Assembly: GCA_949358305.1 (NCBI GenBank)
Contig: OX442318.1
Span: 11,946,517 to 12,010,516, forward strand
Source of the DNA: Strigamia acuminata
Lineage: Eukaryota > Arthropoda > Chilopoda > Geophilomorpha > Linotaeniidae
Direction: 5' to 3'
Length of the DNA: 64,000 nt
Part shown: in pieces, positions 48,742 through 61,894 of the stretch
Position numbering within the stretch: position 1 is the stretch's first letter
Layout: each line of letters begins with the position of its first letter
The notes under the pieces: model-generated
What the model saw: the letters and a program-made list of their open reading frames with translations, nothing else
Database searches by the model: none
What the model was told of the DNA's origin: nothing
Position numbers and translations under genes: made by a program

Positions 48742-49171
48742 TATACTCTAGTTGCAGTCAAAAAGGCACATTAGACTCTGTAGTCCCATTGGTCGAGCCA
48801 GTTTACTGGTGTAGTGATCCGGAAAAGTAGACCCAAACACCAGAATTGCATTACAATGTACAGACATTGTAATCGATTGCCTACGCAACGGCCTAAAATC
48901 CAAACTTCCAGGGGATGTAAGCAATAAACACAACAAACATGAGTTTGACATTTTTTAATGCGTGAAACTTTATTTCAATAATGGAAATAACATTTTTTAA
49001 TAAGAAAAATCAAAATAACATTAACTAAACTAACCATAACAAGCACAACAATAAATCAAAATCAAAACCACTTCTCTTAGTAGTAGTATACAGTCTGGAG
49101 TTAGTAGCAAACTGCCTCGACCAATGGGACTACAGATTCTAAAGTGCCTTTTTGACTGCAACTAGAGTATA
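48742..49171. mobile_element. TATACTCTAG MITE, copy 2 (430 bp)
   Basis: Same ends, order and orientation as 26244-26681, including the core CTGGTGTAG...ACACCAG at 48806-48843. Differs mainly by small indels near 48885-48910. Confidence 0.9.
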
Positions 49172-50139
49172 TTATAAAATTTTATAAGGCCCAGAAGTGT
49201 CCTATACTTAAGACAAACTCCTATTCGTTGGGCACATCGCAAGCTTTAGCGATACAAATAACAAATCATGTGATCCTTCTCAACCAATAAAAACCAAGTC
49301 ACTTTCAAAATGACTAGGAAATTACTTTCCCATTATTAATTCTTTTGTTCAGACAAAATTGGCTGCTCAAAACACTAAACTTTTTAATTTTCATTATTAC
49401 ACTATTACAAAAAAAAAACTTATAAAAGATAAGAAAAAGAACATTTCCCCTTTACTTAATCTAAATCCAATTTTTAACAAAAGTTGAAACAAAGAAATCG
49501 CGTTTAAACTTGGATAATAATCATCATGCAGAGACACACAATTGCCACACTCATTTGAACCGGTAATTAGATTCAATTCGATTTCACACTGTTATAACTT
49601 TGAAAAGGAACCCCCCCAACACACACCCCACCTCCAATATAATTAAAGAAGTGCACTAATTTGCCACTGACTAATTCCCAACAATTCCTATTGAAAAACC
49701 CCCAAGTGAATCACCCCAACAAAGAAAAAAAAAGATTAAATTTCCAATAGGCCTACAAACTCCGGCAGTTTTGTTTACAAAAAACATCAATTTCACCGGC
49801 CAACAATGTCGCTGCAATTTGTTGACTCGGGCAAACTCAAAAAATAGAAATAAATAAGATAACTTCTCCAACAATCCTATTGCAGAGTCAAAAGTTGCCC
49901 ACCACTGCACTATATAGAGCAGTTAGAAATGGGATTGCTCTTTATCGATTCTTCGACCAAAGTCTCTTCTTCCTACTCCATCCATCCCCTCAAGAGCTGG
50001 CAGTCCCAAGACACGAAACAAAGTTAAACACGGATCGTGTACCCAGATTGGGCAAACTCTTACTGCCACAAACATTTACTTTTATTGGCATCACAAATTC
50101 CCAGCCTTCATTTCGATCACTCCCTAACCAATTTCACCC

Positions 50140-50320
50140 GCAAATCTCAGACGGTCGACAACCGTTGCGACACTGACCTCAATCATAAACTAATACGGCG
50201 CTGTTGTGTCGACGTTAAATTGACGTTGCTGCGTTGGAATGCGTTAAGATGGAGTATGGTTGATCTTGGAGTTCATTGTTGAGGACAGCGCCGCTGCGGT
50301 TGTCTGTGGTTGTTGTTAGA
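50140..50320. promoter_or_regulatory. CpG-dense patch, function unknown
   Basis: CpG is frequent here (CGGTCGACAACCGTTGCGAC, GGCGCTG, GTCGACGTT, GCGCCGCTGCGG) against AT-rich surroundings. It might be a regulatory element, an alternative first exon or inserted foreign sequence. No motif decides this. Confidence 0.25.
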
Positions 50321-50573
50321 AGTAGATGCAGCGCCGTGGGGTGGGAAGGTTTGGAGGTAAGATTTGTTCGTCCTGAATTTTGGGGAAAGTAATCGGTAGA
50401 GGCCAATGAGTGCTCTCCTGAGTTTTTGAGCGGTTTGGCGAAATTTTGCTAATCGGAGTTAAGTCTGTGCTGGGTCTATTGGACGTTGGACCCAATGGGA
50501 CCATGCGCCATGCGAGCCTCGCAATTGGGTTTCAATGGGCAAATGTGCGCCCATTAATAAAATGAAAAATAAA

Positions 50574-50816
50574 TACCGTATTTTACCAAGTAAGAGCTGC
50601 GGATCTTTTTCTAAACTGCCACTTAATGGCTCTTAATCGAGGGCAGCGGCTCTTATTTTAAATAGTGGCAGATTCTCAATGTTACGTTCATTGAATGTAT
50701 ATAGCCGCAGCTATTATTCGAGGACGGCTCTTATATCAAATCGCCTCTCTCGGTCGCGGCTCTTATTCGAGGGCAGCTGCAATTCGAGGGCAACTCTTAA
50801 TCAGTAAAATACGGTA
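50574..50816. mobile_element. TACCGTATTTTAC element, copy 2 (243 bp)
   Basis: TACCGTATTTTAC and GTAAAATACGGTA are exact inverses. The interior repeats CTCTTATTCGAGGGCAG-type blocks and is GC-richer than the flanks. Confidence 0.8.
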
Positions 50817-50940
50817 ATTTTTTTTAAAGAATTCGTTTTAAATTTCTCTAAAAACCACAAATGTTTAAAAATCACCAAAAAATTTCTCTAATAAACCAAA
50901 AATGTCTAATAATCATCAAAAGATTTCTAAAAATTACCAA

Positions 50941-51333
50941 AAAATTTGCCAAAAATGTCTCCAATTTGCCAAAAATGTCTCCAATTTGCCAAAAATTTCT
51001 CAGATTTGCCAAAAATTTTTCAGATTTGCCAAAAATTTCTCAGATTTGCCAAAAATTTCTCCAATTTTCCAAAAATTTCTCCAATTTTCCAAAAATTTCT
51101 CCAATTTTCCAAAAATTTCTCCAATTTTCCAAAAATTTCTCCAATTTTCCAAAAATTTCTCCAATTTTCCAAAAATTTCTCCAATTTTCCAAAAATTTCT
51201 CCAATTTTCCAAAAATTTCTCCAATTTTCCAAAAATTTCTCCAATTTTCCAAAAATTTCTCCAATTTTCCAAAAATTTCTCCAATTTTCCAAAAATTTCT
51301 CCAATTTTCCAAAATTTTCTCCAATTTGCCCAA
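50941..51333. repeat. 20-bp minisatellite (CCAATTTTCCAAAAATTTCT)
   Basis: About twenty units in exact 20-bp register; twelve in a row from 51061 to 51300 are identical, with variants (CAGATTTGCC, CCAATTTGCC) at the left edge. False frames of 90-209 codons run through it on both strands. Confidence 0.95.
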
Positions 51334-54168
51334 AAAAGTCACATCTAAAAAAGTATTATCAAGGGGCCCCACTAACGCAGGGCCCCTATAAAATGCATTT
51401 ATTTAAACGATACATATATGACCGACAATTCCACCATTCCTTGTCAAACCCATTGACAAACTACCACAAATTGAATCCTTATTCACCGTGCAAAAATTGC
51501 CCATCTCGTGACGTTATCACACCAAAAAACATTGACAATTTCCAAACACCACTCCTGATTACATCCTCAAAATAAGTGTCCAAATGCACACTATTCGAAA
51601 AGAAAACACCGAGACAGCAGCTGAAAAATAACCAAGATGGACGATGTCATTTCCAATCACGCGATTTAAAAATTTAGAATTCAAAATAACTTTTTATTTA
51701 ATTTACATTTCAGAAATTCAATTTCTTCTCCTTCCACGCTTCCATTCTACTCGCTCGGCCCATTACATTCAATTTAGCAGCAACTCCAACGCATGTTTAT
51801 GTTTATGTTTAACTTTATGTTCATTTTATTTTATTTTTTCACTCTCCCACATTTATAAGATATAATTTATAATTCCCTTCACTAAAACGGTCAGCTTGAA
51901 TATTCAGCACTGGAAACGCAGCTGCAATATTTCAACTTAAATTTACCAACAAATTTACACCCGACTGTAATTTCACTTAATACACCTCGTCAACTCTTTG
52001 ATGCTCGAGTAATTCAAGAACTTTCACAGTTCCTACATTTTGCATATGCTCCAAATCACACAATTATCACAACCAGACTTCCAAAAAAAAATTTAAAAAA
52101 ATTAAATTTAAATATATAATAATTATAAATGCACATTTTATATATATCAATATCAAAAAGAAAAGATAAAAAAGCCTTATTCATTTTCTCTACCTTTTTG
52201 CCAATCATATTTTCTACCGTAATCGCTTTCCTTCCCCGGTTAAATTTTTTTTTACTTCCATTTTTTCTTTTTCTTTCTTTTTTTTTGCAAAAATAAATGT
52301 TTGAACACAACCAGCCATAGCAAGCTATAGAAGTTGCTCTTCTAATTAACAGATGGGCTCAACCAGCTTAAAGGCAGTTCTTCTTCGGCTTTTTTCCTTC
52401 TTTCGGTAGATCTTAAAAGGAGTATGAGAAGCAGACTATTAAACTAAGTGGTCAGCTCTTTTAATCAATTGATCTAACAGCAGGTAAAGAGATTATTCTT
52501 TCAAAAAAAATTGACAATCAATTTTTAAATTTAGAAAAAAAATTTCAAATGACTATTTTTAAAAAAATAAATAATCAATTGAGATTTATCTTGGTTATTG
52601 AAGCTCATGCAAGAATTATAACAGGTGTGTCAGATTTCTTACATGGCATTCTGCTGGGTTGATGCTAACGCCCAGTTTCTGAGGCCTAATATGATGATGG
52701 ACTTCCATTTTAGATGGTCTTCCCATTTACGCTTCTGACCCAAAAATACCTTTTTGGCTGTTCCCCCCATTGTTACTACCCTGCTGTTGACTTGCCCAAT
52801 ATTGTGAGATGTCCCTCCTTGTAGGCTTATCGCTGTTGAGGGGCACCCCCTGAATCTTTGTAACGTTGCATGAGCAACTTGAATAAATGATTTAAGTTAA
52901 AAAAAACTAGTTTAAACGACGGATGGAGTTGGATTCGGTTCGAAATGTTGGTGGACTCAGAAAAAAGTGTTGTCAGTGTTACATTTGAAAGAACAGTGTA
53001 AATTTTATTCAATTTTGAGTATATAAAAGCAAGGGGATTAAGATAATCCCCAAATTCTTAGAATACATTTAATCCGGGTCACAAGTAAGTTTTCACTTGC
53101 GCCACGGTGGTCAAAACACAAAACTATATTAATTCACTTTGGAAACCACCAATTTCCACAATCTTGCATTGAGTGCTAAACTATTATTATTATTATTGTT
53201 ATACCCTTGATTAAAATTTTTTCCACTTTGCCCATTGTGATTATTAATAAATCCATTACCATTATTCCTAAAACCCATTATTGTTATTACCAGCCCCATT
53301 ATCTTGATTATTATACAGTGTACAATATACACTACTTGTATTATCTTATAAAAAACTTTTGGAGATAAACCGGATGAAAAGAGTCTTCGAATGCAGCTAG
53401 ATATCAGTGTCCTTTCTCTAAGTGCAAGTTGTAATGATCAACATTGTGGATTATGATGTGATGACAGCGGAAACAAGTTGGGATTGCATTGACTTAGATG
53501 CTGCAAATAGCATCTGCTGCCCATCCAATATACGAAAAAAACAATTTAAAGAACTGCCGGCTTATTCGGCACGCTTTGCAAACTTTTATAGGCTTTTCCA
53601 CTTTAATAGTGCACTTGGGGTTTAATATGTTGAACAACTTCTTTTTGCAGATATTATCTCTTTAAAGATTTCTTGTATTGAATATGTCACGTCGAAAAGC
53701 CATGTGTTTGTGCACACTGTGCAGTGTTAACAATATTGACGTCGCTTCCTGTTCTGTCAAGTGAAAGACATTTGCACACACAACAAAGGGATGTGACAAA
53801 TCTCACTTATCTTAGGACTAAGAACAAAAGATGACCTAAATATGCCTTCGAGTTGTTCACAGCCTTTCAGTCAAAAATGCATGCTTTAGATGAAGCAAAC
53901 CAGACTGGAGATCGGATTTTAAAATGAATAGTAACAGGTTGGAGCTGAAACTAATTTTGTTTATTGCAACACTTATTTTCTCTTTAGTTCCAGCAGAAGG
54001 CAACAGTTCATATCCCAACAAATCCAAGCCACAGACAACACCTCAAAAGTCAAAAATACCACTAATTAATATATTTATACATTTCCAAGGACTTCTCAAG
54101 GTCAATATAACTATTTTATGTATTATCAATCTAATAAAGCACAAAGGAAATCTAAATTTTGTAATAAT

Positions 54169-54185
54169 GGGGGGGGGGGGGGGGG
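54169..54185. repeat. Run of 17 G
   Basis: Homopolymer. The length may be unreliable in assembly. Confidence 0.9.
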
Positions 54186-55807
54186 CATTATAACTCAATA
54201 AAGACCCTAAAAAAACAACTTCTGAATTTTGCAAAAAGTAGATTATTGCTGACAAAAGATTTTATGCCAAAAAAGTTTAAGAATCACTGACAGAAGAATC
54301 CAAACCAAGAGATCAACCACAGGTTTGTGGACAGATGCTGCAGCAGCACAAACCACTACACCATGTGAGACTTCACCAAACCATTCAACAGAAGGAATGC
54401 AGAAGATGTCATGTCATTGAAATATTTACAAAGAAGCGTTCTAAAATCTTCTCTAATATCATTGGTAACAGCAGGATCAACATCTTGGATGGCCAACTGA
54501 GTGCTCCAACCCAGTTCAGATGCTGGAATTGATCTGCTTTCAGATGTAATTAGTGACCCAGCAAGCATACAACCACATCAATAAATGTGAACCATGAGTA
54601 AGAACTACATCTACAACCAAGCTCGTCTAACTTAGAAATCACAAAAGGTTTTACACCACTGCAAAAACAATTCAATTTCCCACTTTTTCCTGCACCCCTT
54701 CATCTCATTGTCTTTTATTTCTGCAAAACTGCAGATTCTATTTAAAACCAGGCAACACAAAACTCAAATTCGTTTGTAATTTGTGCAATGCCAAGTTGCC
54801 GGCTTTTACAACTATGTACCAGTACACCCTAGACTGTTGTAACATGAAAATCCACTGCTTTCTTTTTCCTGCTCTCTAATGAGTCATGAAGCCATAATCG
54901 TTTCACTTTTTTTTTTAAATTTAAAATTAAAATACCTTATATAATAAATTAAGTAACTAATTAAAAAAAAAGAAAAAAAGGCAGGATTAGCACCTTTAAA
55001 CGAGTCATGGAAGCTCTCAAAACGAAGTGGCACAAATGGACGATAAAAAGTGAGTGATAAACTCAAGTGTGGCCTGTTTCTTACAGAGATAAGAAGCGAA
55101 GAGGTAAAACGAAGCAGCCGAGGCGTTATATACATCAAGCCGTCCTCTTTGCTCTAGGTGTTCCATTATGGAAAATTAACGAATCCCAAAGTTTTAAGCT
55201 CTCAATTTTCAGTCTCTTACTCACATTATTGCACCGCATGCAGCAATTAATCAAAAAAATTAAAAAAAAAAAAAAAGAAAAGAAAAAAAAATCAATATTT
55301 TCTCCCCCCACTGTAGTAATGACTTAATCAACAACAACAACAAAAAAAATTCATTTCAAAATCAATTTCTAGCAATGAATGATGTAACCATAAACTATAA
55401 AAAGTCTCCATGGCAACGACAAAACCCTCGATTTAGTGGCTGAAAACACGGCATATTTGGCCTGGGCTGGGCAACCATTTAAGGAATTAGTACAGACTAA
55501 ACTACAAGGAATAATCACTTCATTATAGCTCATGTCTGGCCATTTATTGTCGTCTCTGGAGAGTGATCACCTTTTTAATACGGCTTGCCTGTCTGGCGGC
55601 TCTACGCAACCCCACCTCAAGTGTCCAAGCGGCATGACACGAGATTGGCTGTCACGCTCAGCTTTGGCTATTTCAGAACCGAGCCGGGTCCTCCTCCCAA
55701 TATCTTGTTAGGAATAAACACTAAAATACTGCCATTCTCCCTATCCTATGTTTTCCTGATAAAGGATTTGTTCTTACAGTAATGTGTCGTGAATAATTAT
55801 TATAATT

Positions 55808-55892
55808 AGACTTTGACCGATATCGATATTTTGCAGTATACCGATAATACCGATAATCGGCAACCGAATATCGGCCGATACCGGCACGGTGC
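55808..55892. mobile_element. Fragment with CCGATATCGAT repeats
   Basis: GACTTTGACCGATATCGATA, ACCGATAATACCGATAATCG and AATATCGGCCGATACCGG resemble interiors of some hAT-type elements. No ends found; tentative. Confidence 0.35.
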
Positions 55893-57639
55893 GCCATCAA
55901 GTTGTTGTGTGTGTTTATTGTAAAATGTCTTTTTAATTTTGTAAAGTTATTGATTAAAACAAAAATTTACAACCTTTGTAAATGTGACTTTACAAAGCCG
56001 AAAGTTCAAATTTACATTAACTTTTCAGCGATTAAAAGACGTTTAAAGCCATATTTTTTTCCAGTGATTTTCCACTAATAATGTAAGGAGGAAGTGAGTA
56101 GACCGGTAAAAATAATCATTTAAAATGCACTAAACTCACCGTGCCCCTGACAATATCACAACGGACCAGAAATCCAATCTACCAAAGTCTCATTGATCCC
56201 ACAAAAGGAAAAAAAGATACATTATTGATAACATAATCAAAAATTCATTATACATAAAAAAAAAAATAAAAAAATAAAAGACATCAGTGACAGGTTGCGA
56301 CAATAAGTGTGCAATTTCACACGACAGGTGTTGGTTGGCGTCTTTGAAAACTCCAAAAAAAATAAAAAAAAAAATAAAAAAAAAAATAAAGCAAAATAAA
56401 TTACACTGGAAGCCATTACACCTTGCTGTGAATATTGATTCCCTTACTCCACAGAAATTGCAGAAATTTTTTCTCATTTTTTTTCCCTTTCTTCCATCGT
56501 GCTTTACACACTCATTATTTATGTAGTCACACAGAAAGCACAAACTCATTTCGCTGAAGTTGGTGGAGCAGCAGACACAGCCCACTTGCGTGCTGCTCCA
56601 CTATATCCGCACAGTTGAAAATATGAACCCCACCCTTTGCCTATTTTTCTAAAATCTAGGGGCAAAACTACTCCCTTTCCCACACAACTACTTATTACAC
56701 CTCAGCTGGGACTCTTTTCTACTAAATCATTCACTCCCTGGCGAAATTAAAAGGGCAACAAACCACAAATTATTGAACTTTAATCACAACTCTCCACTTT
56801 TCTATTTTCAAACTTTTAAAATTTCCAGACGCTTCCCATCAATACATCCACAACAAAATAGAAAAATCCGATAAATGGGTGTCGAATTGAAAAGAAAATA
56901 TCTATTTTTATTCTTTTATTGTTATTTTTTTAATGAAAAAAAAGTATTTTCTAGGAAATAATAAATCTATAGCTATATAAACCAAATGTATAAATTATAA
57001 GTTACAGCGCTGCCGCTCCGGCTTTTTAAGTACCGGTAATATTTGTGTGGGTGGGAAAAAAACACTTAACAAAACATTATGGCTTTAGAAATGGTTGTTG
57101 ACTCTTTAAATACTTGACCAATCATGTCATCAAGGGTGTTTGGGAATTATGAAATAAATTACTGGCGCCAGACTTACCATAAAGCTAAATAAGTTACAGC
57201 TCGGAGCCTCCCTGTTCTACGCAGCCACAAAATTATTTTTTCCACAATAATCTAACGTGTTATTTTAATCAATGTTTGTATTCAAATTACCGTAATAATT
57301 AAATCTTTATTACGAACTGCAATTTTCTCGATGTAAAAAAAGAACGCTTTTTGAAATTCGCTGCAGTTATAAACGTCTCAGGTTGTTTTCAAATTAATAA
57401 TTAAATTAAAATATATATTTTCTTTCCAAACAACAAAAACTGAATTTAAATGCATCGACTTTGAAAAATTAATAATTTTTCTTTTACGCTAAAAATATAC
57501 TTTGTTGCTGCTTTTATTGTTTCTGTAAACAAAATAGACCCCAAAAACCACACAAACAGATGTTTACATTTATTTTATCGCATTAAAAAACATTATCCGC
57601 GAGTTTATGGGTTAAAACTTGACAATATGCAATGTTATT

Positions 57640-57975
57640 GTGTACAGTCTGATTGATTCGCAAAAAGACTCACGAGGAAGAGATGCAATGAGGAAGGAAG
57701 CGAGCAGGATGCAGGCGATGAGGTCAGCAAGAGCTGCGCAACACAGAAAAAGCGACATAAAAAAGAAAGGAGGGAAAAAATCTCTTGGTAGAGAAGCGAG
57801 AGAGTGAAATTCGCCACGAATCACGGGCCAAATTCAATTGGCAAGGCGAGGGAGTTACCACCAGACCGAGGCACCTCCGTTTCTCACCTCGCTTGAGACA
57901 CACATCGATTTCACTGCTCAGAAACGTGAAAACTGCACCAGCCCTACAGTCACGACCGATCAACAACCTCCAGAA
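57640..57975. promoter_or_regulatory. CpG- and GC-rich patch, function unknown
   Basis: GC- and CpG-rich compared with both sides (GAAGCGAGAGAG, GCCACGAATCACGGGCC, ACCGAGGCACCTCCG). Overlapping 60-89-codon frames occur on both strands, none family-like. Could be a promoter, enhancer or unrecognised exon. Confidence 0.25.
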
Positions 57976-59228
57976 GGATCAAAATTCATCCAAAAATAAT
58001 CAAAACAACATTTCAAATTTTTTTTCAAAATTTTTTAAAATAAAAAAAAATTAAAATTATAAAAATTATAAAAAAAAATTTTTTTGTTTGAAAAAATTGC
58101 CTTTTTTGTGTCAAGTTTCAATAATGACATGGGAAAACGTTATTTCTTTTCTTTGAAGAGGAAAATTGAGATTTGAGAAAACAATTGTTCGTTTTAGCAC
58201 AATCATTGGTTGGTGCACAAAGGGACTGTGAGATGGGATCAAAAAAAGAAAAAGGAAAAGATCCAGAAAATCGATATTTTTTTTTTGTATTTTAAAGTTG
58301 GAATGTCTATCCAGACACTTAATAGGGTAGGATTTTCATTTTCGACGGTGTTTGTGATCTCGCGCGGCCAAGGTCGCACTTGGTGCGGCAGACAGATTGA
58401 AACTGCATTGAGGGGAAGCCTGAACACTTGACATGATCAGTCAACATTGCCAGTGCTCTTTGGATTCATTTTTTTTGTTTATTCACGGTTACTAAGCAAC
58501 TTCTAACAAAAATATAAGAGTGAGGAGTGGCTTAGGTTTAATCAAATATTTATCCACAGCTGAATGCACTTTTCGGCTGAAATATGCAAGTTTTTGTCAA
58601 AAGATTGAATTGTTTCTCCGAATTTGTTTTTAAAGAAAATCAATAGTGGCTCATCCTTTTATCAATTTTATATATATTTTTTAAAAAAATCTCCAAAAAA
58701 AAAATTCTCATTTTTTTTTGAAATCTGACCGCACCTATTGGCAAATTGTGGCAAATTATGCTGTTGTTGTGAATGCATGAAAAAATGTCGCCAAAAATTT
58801 TTGCTCCACTGCTTTGTTATTGCAGCAGTCGTTTGTCAGGTTGTCAAAAACCAACTCGACTAGCATTTGGGTACAAAAATTAAGACTAGTTTCAATAAAA
58901 ACACGCTTTAAATTTAATAAAATATTTTTTTTCCATTAAACTGTTGTTTGTATTGTTAAAGTTAACATCACATTAGCCCGAAAGCAATCAAAAAGAAAGA
59001 GGGCTTCTCTGCGCTGCCTTTGTTGCCGATGACAAAATTACTTTGTCGTTTTTCATTAAACCAAAATTTTTCCAAACGTTAATTTAGAGATGGTTATTAA
59101 TAGAGGCCAAATGCGTGTCTCTAATAGGGCATGAATGAACCGTCTGACCGCATGCATGGTTGATAGCAAAGGGGCAAACCCAAGCAACCCAAGTAAAACA
59201 ATGAACGATTAAACATAGATAGATTTTT

Positions 59229-59356
59229 AATATTGTTACGCGGTTGAAGCCATACCGTTCACCGGCAGGCTTTCCCGCGCAACAATATTAATGATGTAAA
59301 CATTGCGTGGAAAAGCCTGCCAGTGCACGGTGTGGCTTCAACTGCATAACAATATC
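59229..59356. mobile_element. 128-bp hairpin element (AATATTGTTACGCGG)
   Basis: Long inverted arms: GTTGAAGCCATACCGT, CACCGGCAGGCTTT and their inverses AAAGCCTGCCAG, ACGGTGTGGCTTCAAC. A single end (AATATTGTTACGTGGTTGAAG, 21 bp, split as AATATTGTTACG and TGGTTGAAG) recurs at 60575. Confidence 0.8.
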
Positions 59357-60120
59357 GTATCTGCATAAATGCGATGTTAAATCGATCACCCGTACTACGT
59401 TTGAAGGACGGCGACTTGGAGTTTTTAATTCCATTGGTCTGTGAGTCTGCAGCGTGCATACGAGGGTTAGGTTTGTAGAAGACTAAACTTTTATTCTCAG
59501 ATACAAAATGGCGTACAATGGGATTTACGGTAGCAAATCACATGGTCAAATCTTAACCTTTTGTTAATGTGTGTGATGCTCATGCGTCCAGCGCCCCCTA
59601 TGTTAATTTTTGTTAATAAATTTAGTTATGTTAATTCCGGAACAAGTATGGCTGCTTCTTTTACACCGTAATCACAATCTTCAACAATCGACGCTATAAA
59701 ACCAAATAGGTGCGTTAGGTTTACCGGTCGTCATCATGAATCCGAAAGCTCCTAATTACTTGCACCCTCATCTTAAATTAAATGCCGTCCACTTAAACAA
59801 AGACCTCCCGGCTAAGCAATCATTGCAAAAAGAGGAAAGAGTGAGGATGGACAAGAATAAAAAAGAAAGCAATCCCAAAGGCATCTTATAATGGCACTGA
59901 TTGTCTGACATGACACTAGAGGGCATCTTAGAAAGATCCTCTTTTGTCATTCCCAATGGGGCTTGGGCTCACCACCACAGATCAAAACCCAAACAACACT
60001 AGCAAAAAGTGTTCTAAATTATAAATGAAAAGGCAGCACACAAGAAAACTGAGTGAAGTTCATTCATTTATGTGAAGACAAGCAAACCAAAGTGACCTCT
60101 CCACAAACAGGAGAGAAATA

Positions 60121-60133
60121 GGGGGGGGGGGGG
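60121..60133. repeat. Run of about 13 G
   Basis: Homopolymer. Confidence 0.85.
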
Positions 60134-60641
60134 TAGAGTGGTGAAAAAGAGAAAAGGGAAGCTCAACTTTTCTTTTCTTCATATAGTTACTTTCATCTTT
60201 CCACTTGGCTAGACCCAAGAGTGGTTGGAGAAAGAGGAGCTAAATCCACCAACTTACGATCCGCGCTATAAAAACCTGTCTTAAGGCAAGTGGAACAGAA
60301 ACTTATAAGAAGGGGTAGGTGGGGTTCTTTGGGAGAGAAAAGCAGCAAATAGAGCAAGATAAATTTCAAATGTGACCCTTTTGGTCAGACCAAAGTTGGG
60401 CAAAACTCATTTCCTAAGATCAGAACTTTATATCCGCTAACAAACTTTTTATACTGTCGTCTTCCGATTACGTGTTCATTTTAGGACTGAACTGTTACAG
60501 TACATCATGAACAACCGTGTGTAATGGCAACAATCTGTTATTATCTATCGACATTGTTATCGTCAATACTATAAATATTGTTACGTGGTTGAAGGGTGTT
60601 GCGGCATTCCAAGAATGACTCCAACGTGGAAAGTTAAACAA

Positions 60642-60966
60642 AGGTGCGTTCAATTTCAAACTAAAAAACCAATTCTCTCAATTTTCCCTGGCGGAAATGA
60701 CGCAAAACGCGTCATAATTTTTAGAATCGGATTCTTAAAAAGCCAATTCTCATAATTTTGGATTTTTTGGATTTCAACTGATTTCAACACGTTTGTCTGG
60801 CGGCCATTTTGAAATCAAATAGATCAGCGGTGAAAGCACGTTGGAAAAATGTAAGTTAGTTTAAATTATTATTATTATTATTATTATTCTCTGTACTTGA
60901 ACAATTGAATTTGACCACTATATTGTTCGCTATGCGGAGAACCAAAATTTGGAATTAAATGCACCT
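60642..60966. mobile_element. AGGTGCGTT element, copy 3
   Basis: AGGTGCGTTCAATTTCAAA at left and TTTGGAATTAAATGCACCT at right are imperfect inverses. The interior has GACGCAAAACGCGTCA and an ATT run at 60868-60888. Confidence 0.7.
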
Positions 60967-61894
60967 AAAAGTCTTTATTATCAGTAGGAGATTCCTAATT
61001 GAATATCCGGAATATGAAAATGCAAATATTAATTTGAATTATAAAATGCCCGTTAAAGTCGACCAATCATCGGACGCAAAACAATAAGTTGGTTCATTTT
61101 AGTGTCACTACATCAGTACTTTTATAAACTCAAACACAGCTCGGAGAGTATGTTGACAATCTTGTGGAAAGTGCGAACGATCAATCAAATTTAATCACAT
61201 TATCATTTTTGGAGCTAAAGAATGCTTGTAAATGTTTGTTGTCAGTGATAAATTGTCAGCTAAGAGAAGTTGCAAGTCAAATGGGTTGAAAAGGAGAACA
61301 AGCATGTGTCGCAGCCGCTTCTTTAGTGTTTGCCTCGCACTAAACTAATTTCACACCAACCATAATTGAGTATGTATTGCAAACAGCACCATCACTGCAG
61401 GACATTGCCAGAGACTAGTTGTCTTAATGGAGCTTCCCATGTTTTCTTCTGGTGAAACATTCCAAATGGAAAATTTAACGTCTACACCCGTTACTACCAA
61501 CCACAACCATCCAGAGTAAAAACTAATTCCTGCAATAAAGAAAAGCCGGCCGCTTGCCTTTTACAGCGATACTAATTTATCCTCTATGAAAACAAGAGGG
61601 CAATTCGATTGGCGCTCAGCAATCACCTGACTGCGAAAACCAATCAGTGTGTCGAAAAAAACCATTTAAGTTGTGAAAGAGGCTCCACTGTAAGACTTCA
61701 ACAATACAAAACCCCTTGTGCTATAGGATGAAGCCATATCTGGGAAACCAATGCAGTAACAATGCAAAAGTAGCGTTTAACCGACAACAAAAAGCAGAAA
61801 GTAAAGAATAATAGGCTAATGAATAAAAGGAATATGCCTAGACAGTATTGTATCGAACTATTAGTTCGCGTTCATGAACGACGTTCTATTAGTT

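Noticed and set aside
50861-51575. Frames up to 209 codons on plus and 110 on minus (FSNFPKISPIFQK type)
   Set aside because: Produced by the exact 20-bp array CCAATTTTCCAAAAATTTCT.
53129-53332. Asn-rich minus-strand frame (NNNGNGF-type)
   Set aside because: Comes from ATT-rich low-complexity DNA; no support as a gene.
57612-58054. Several overlapping 60-89-codon frames on both strands
   Set aside because: The GC-rich patch lowers stop frequency; no family motif, splice context or consistent strand.
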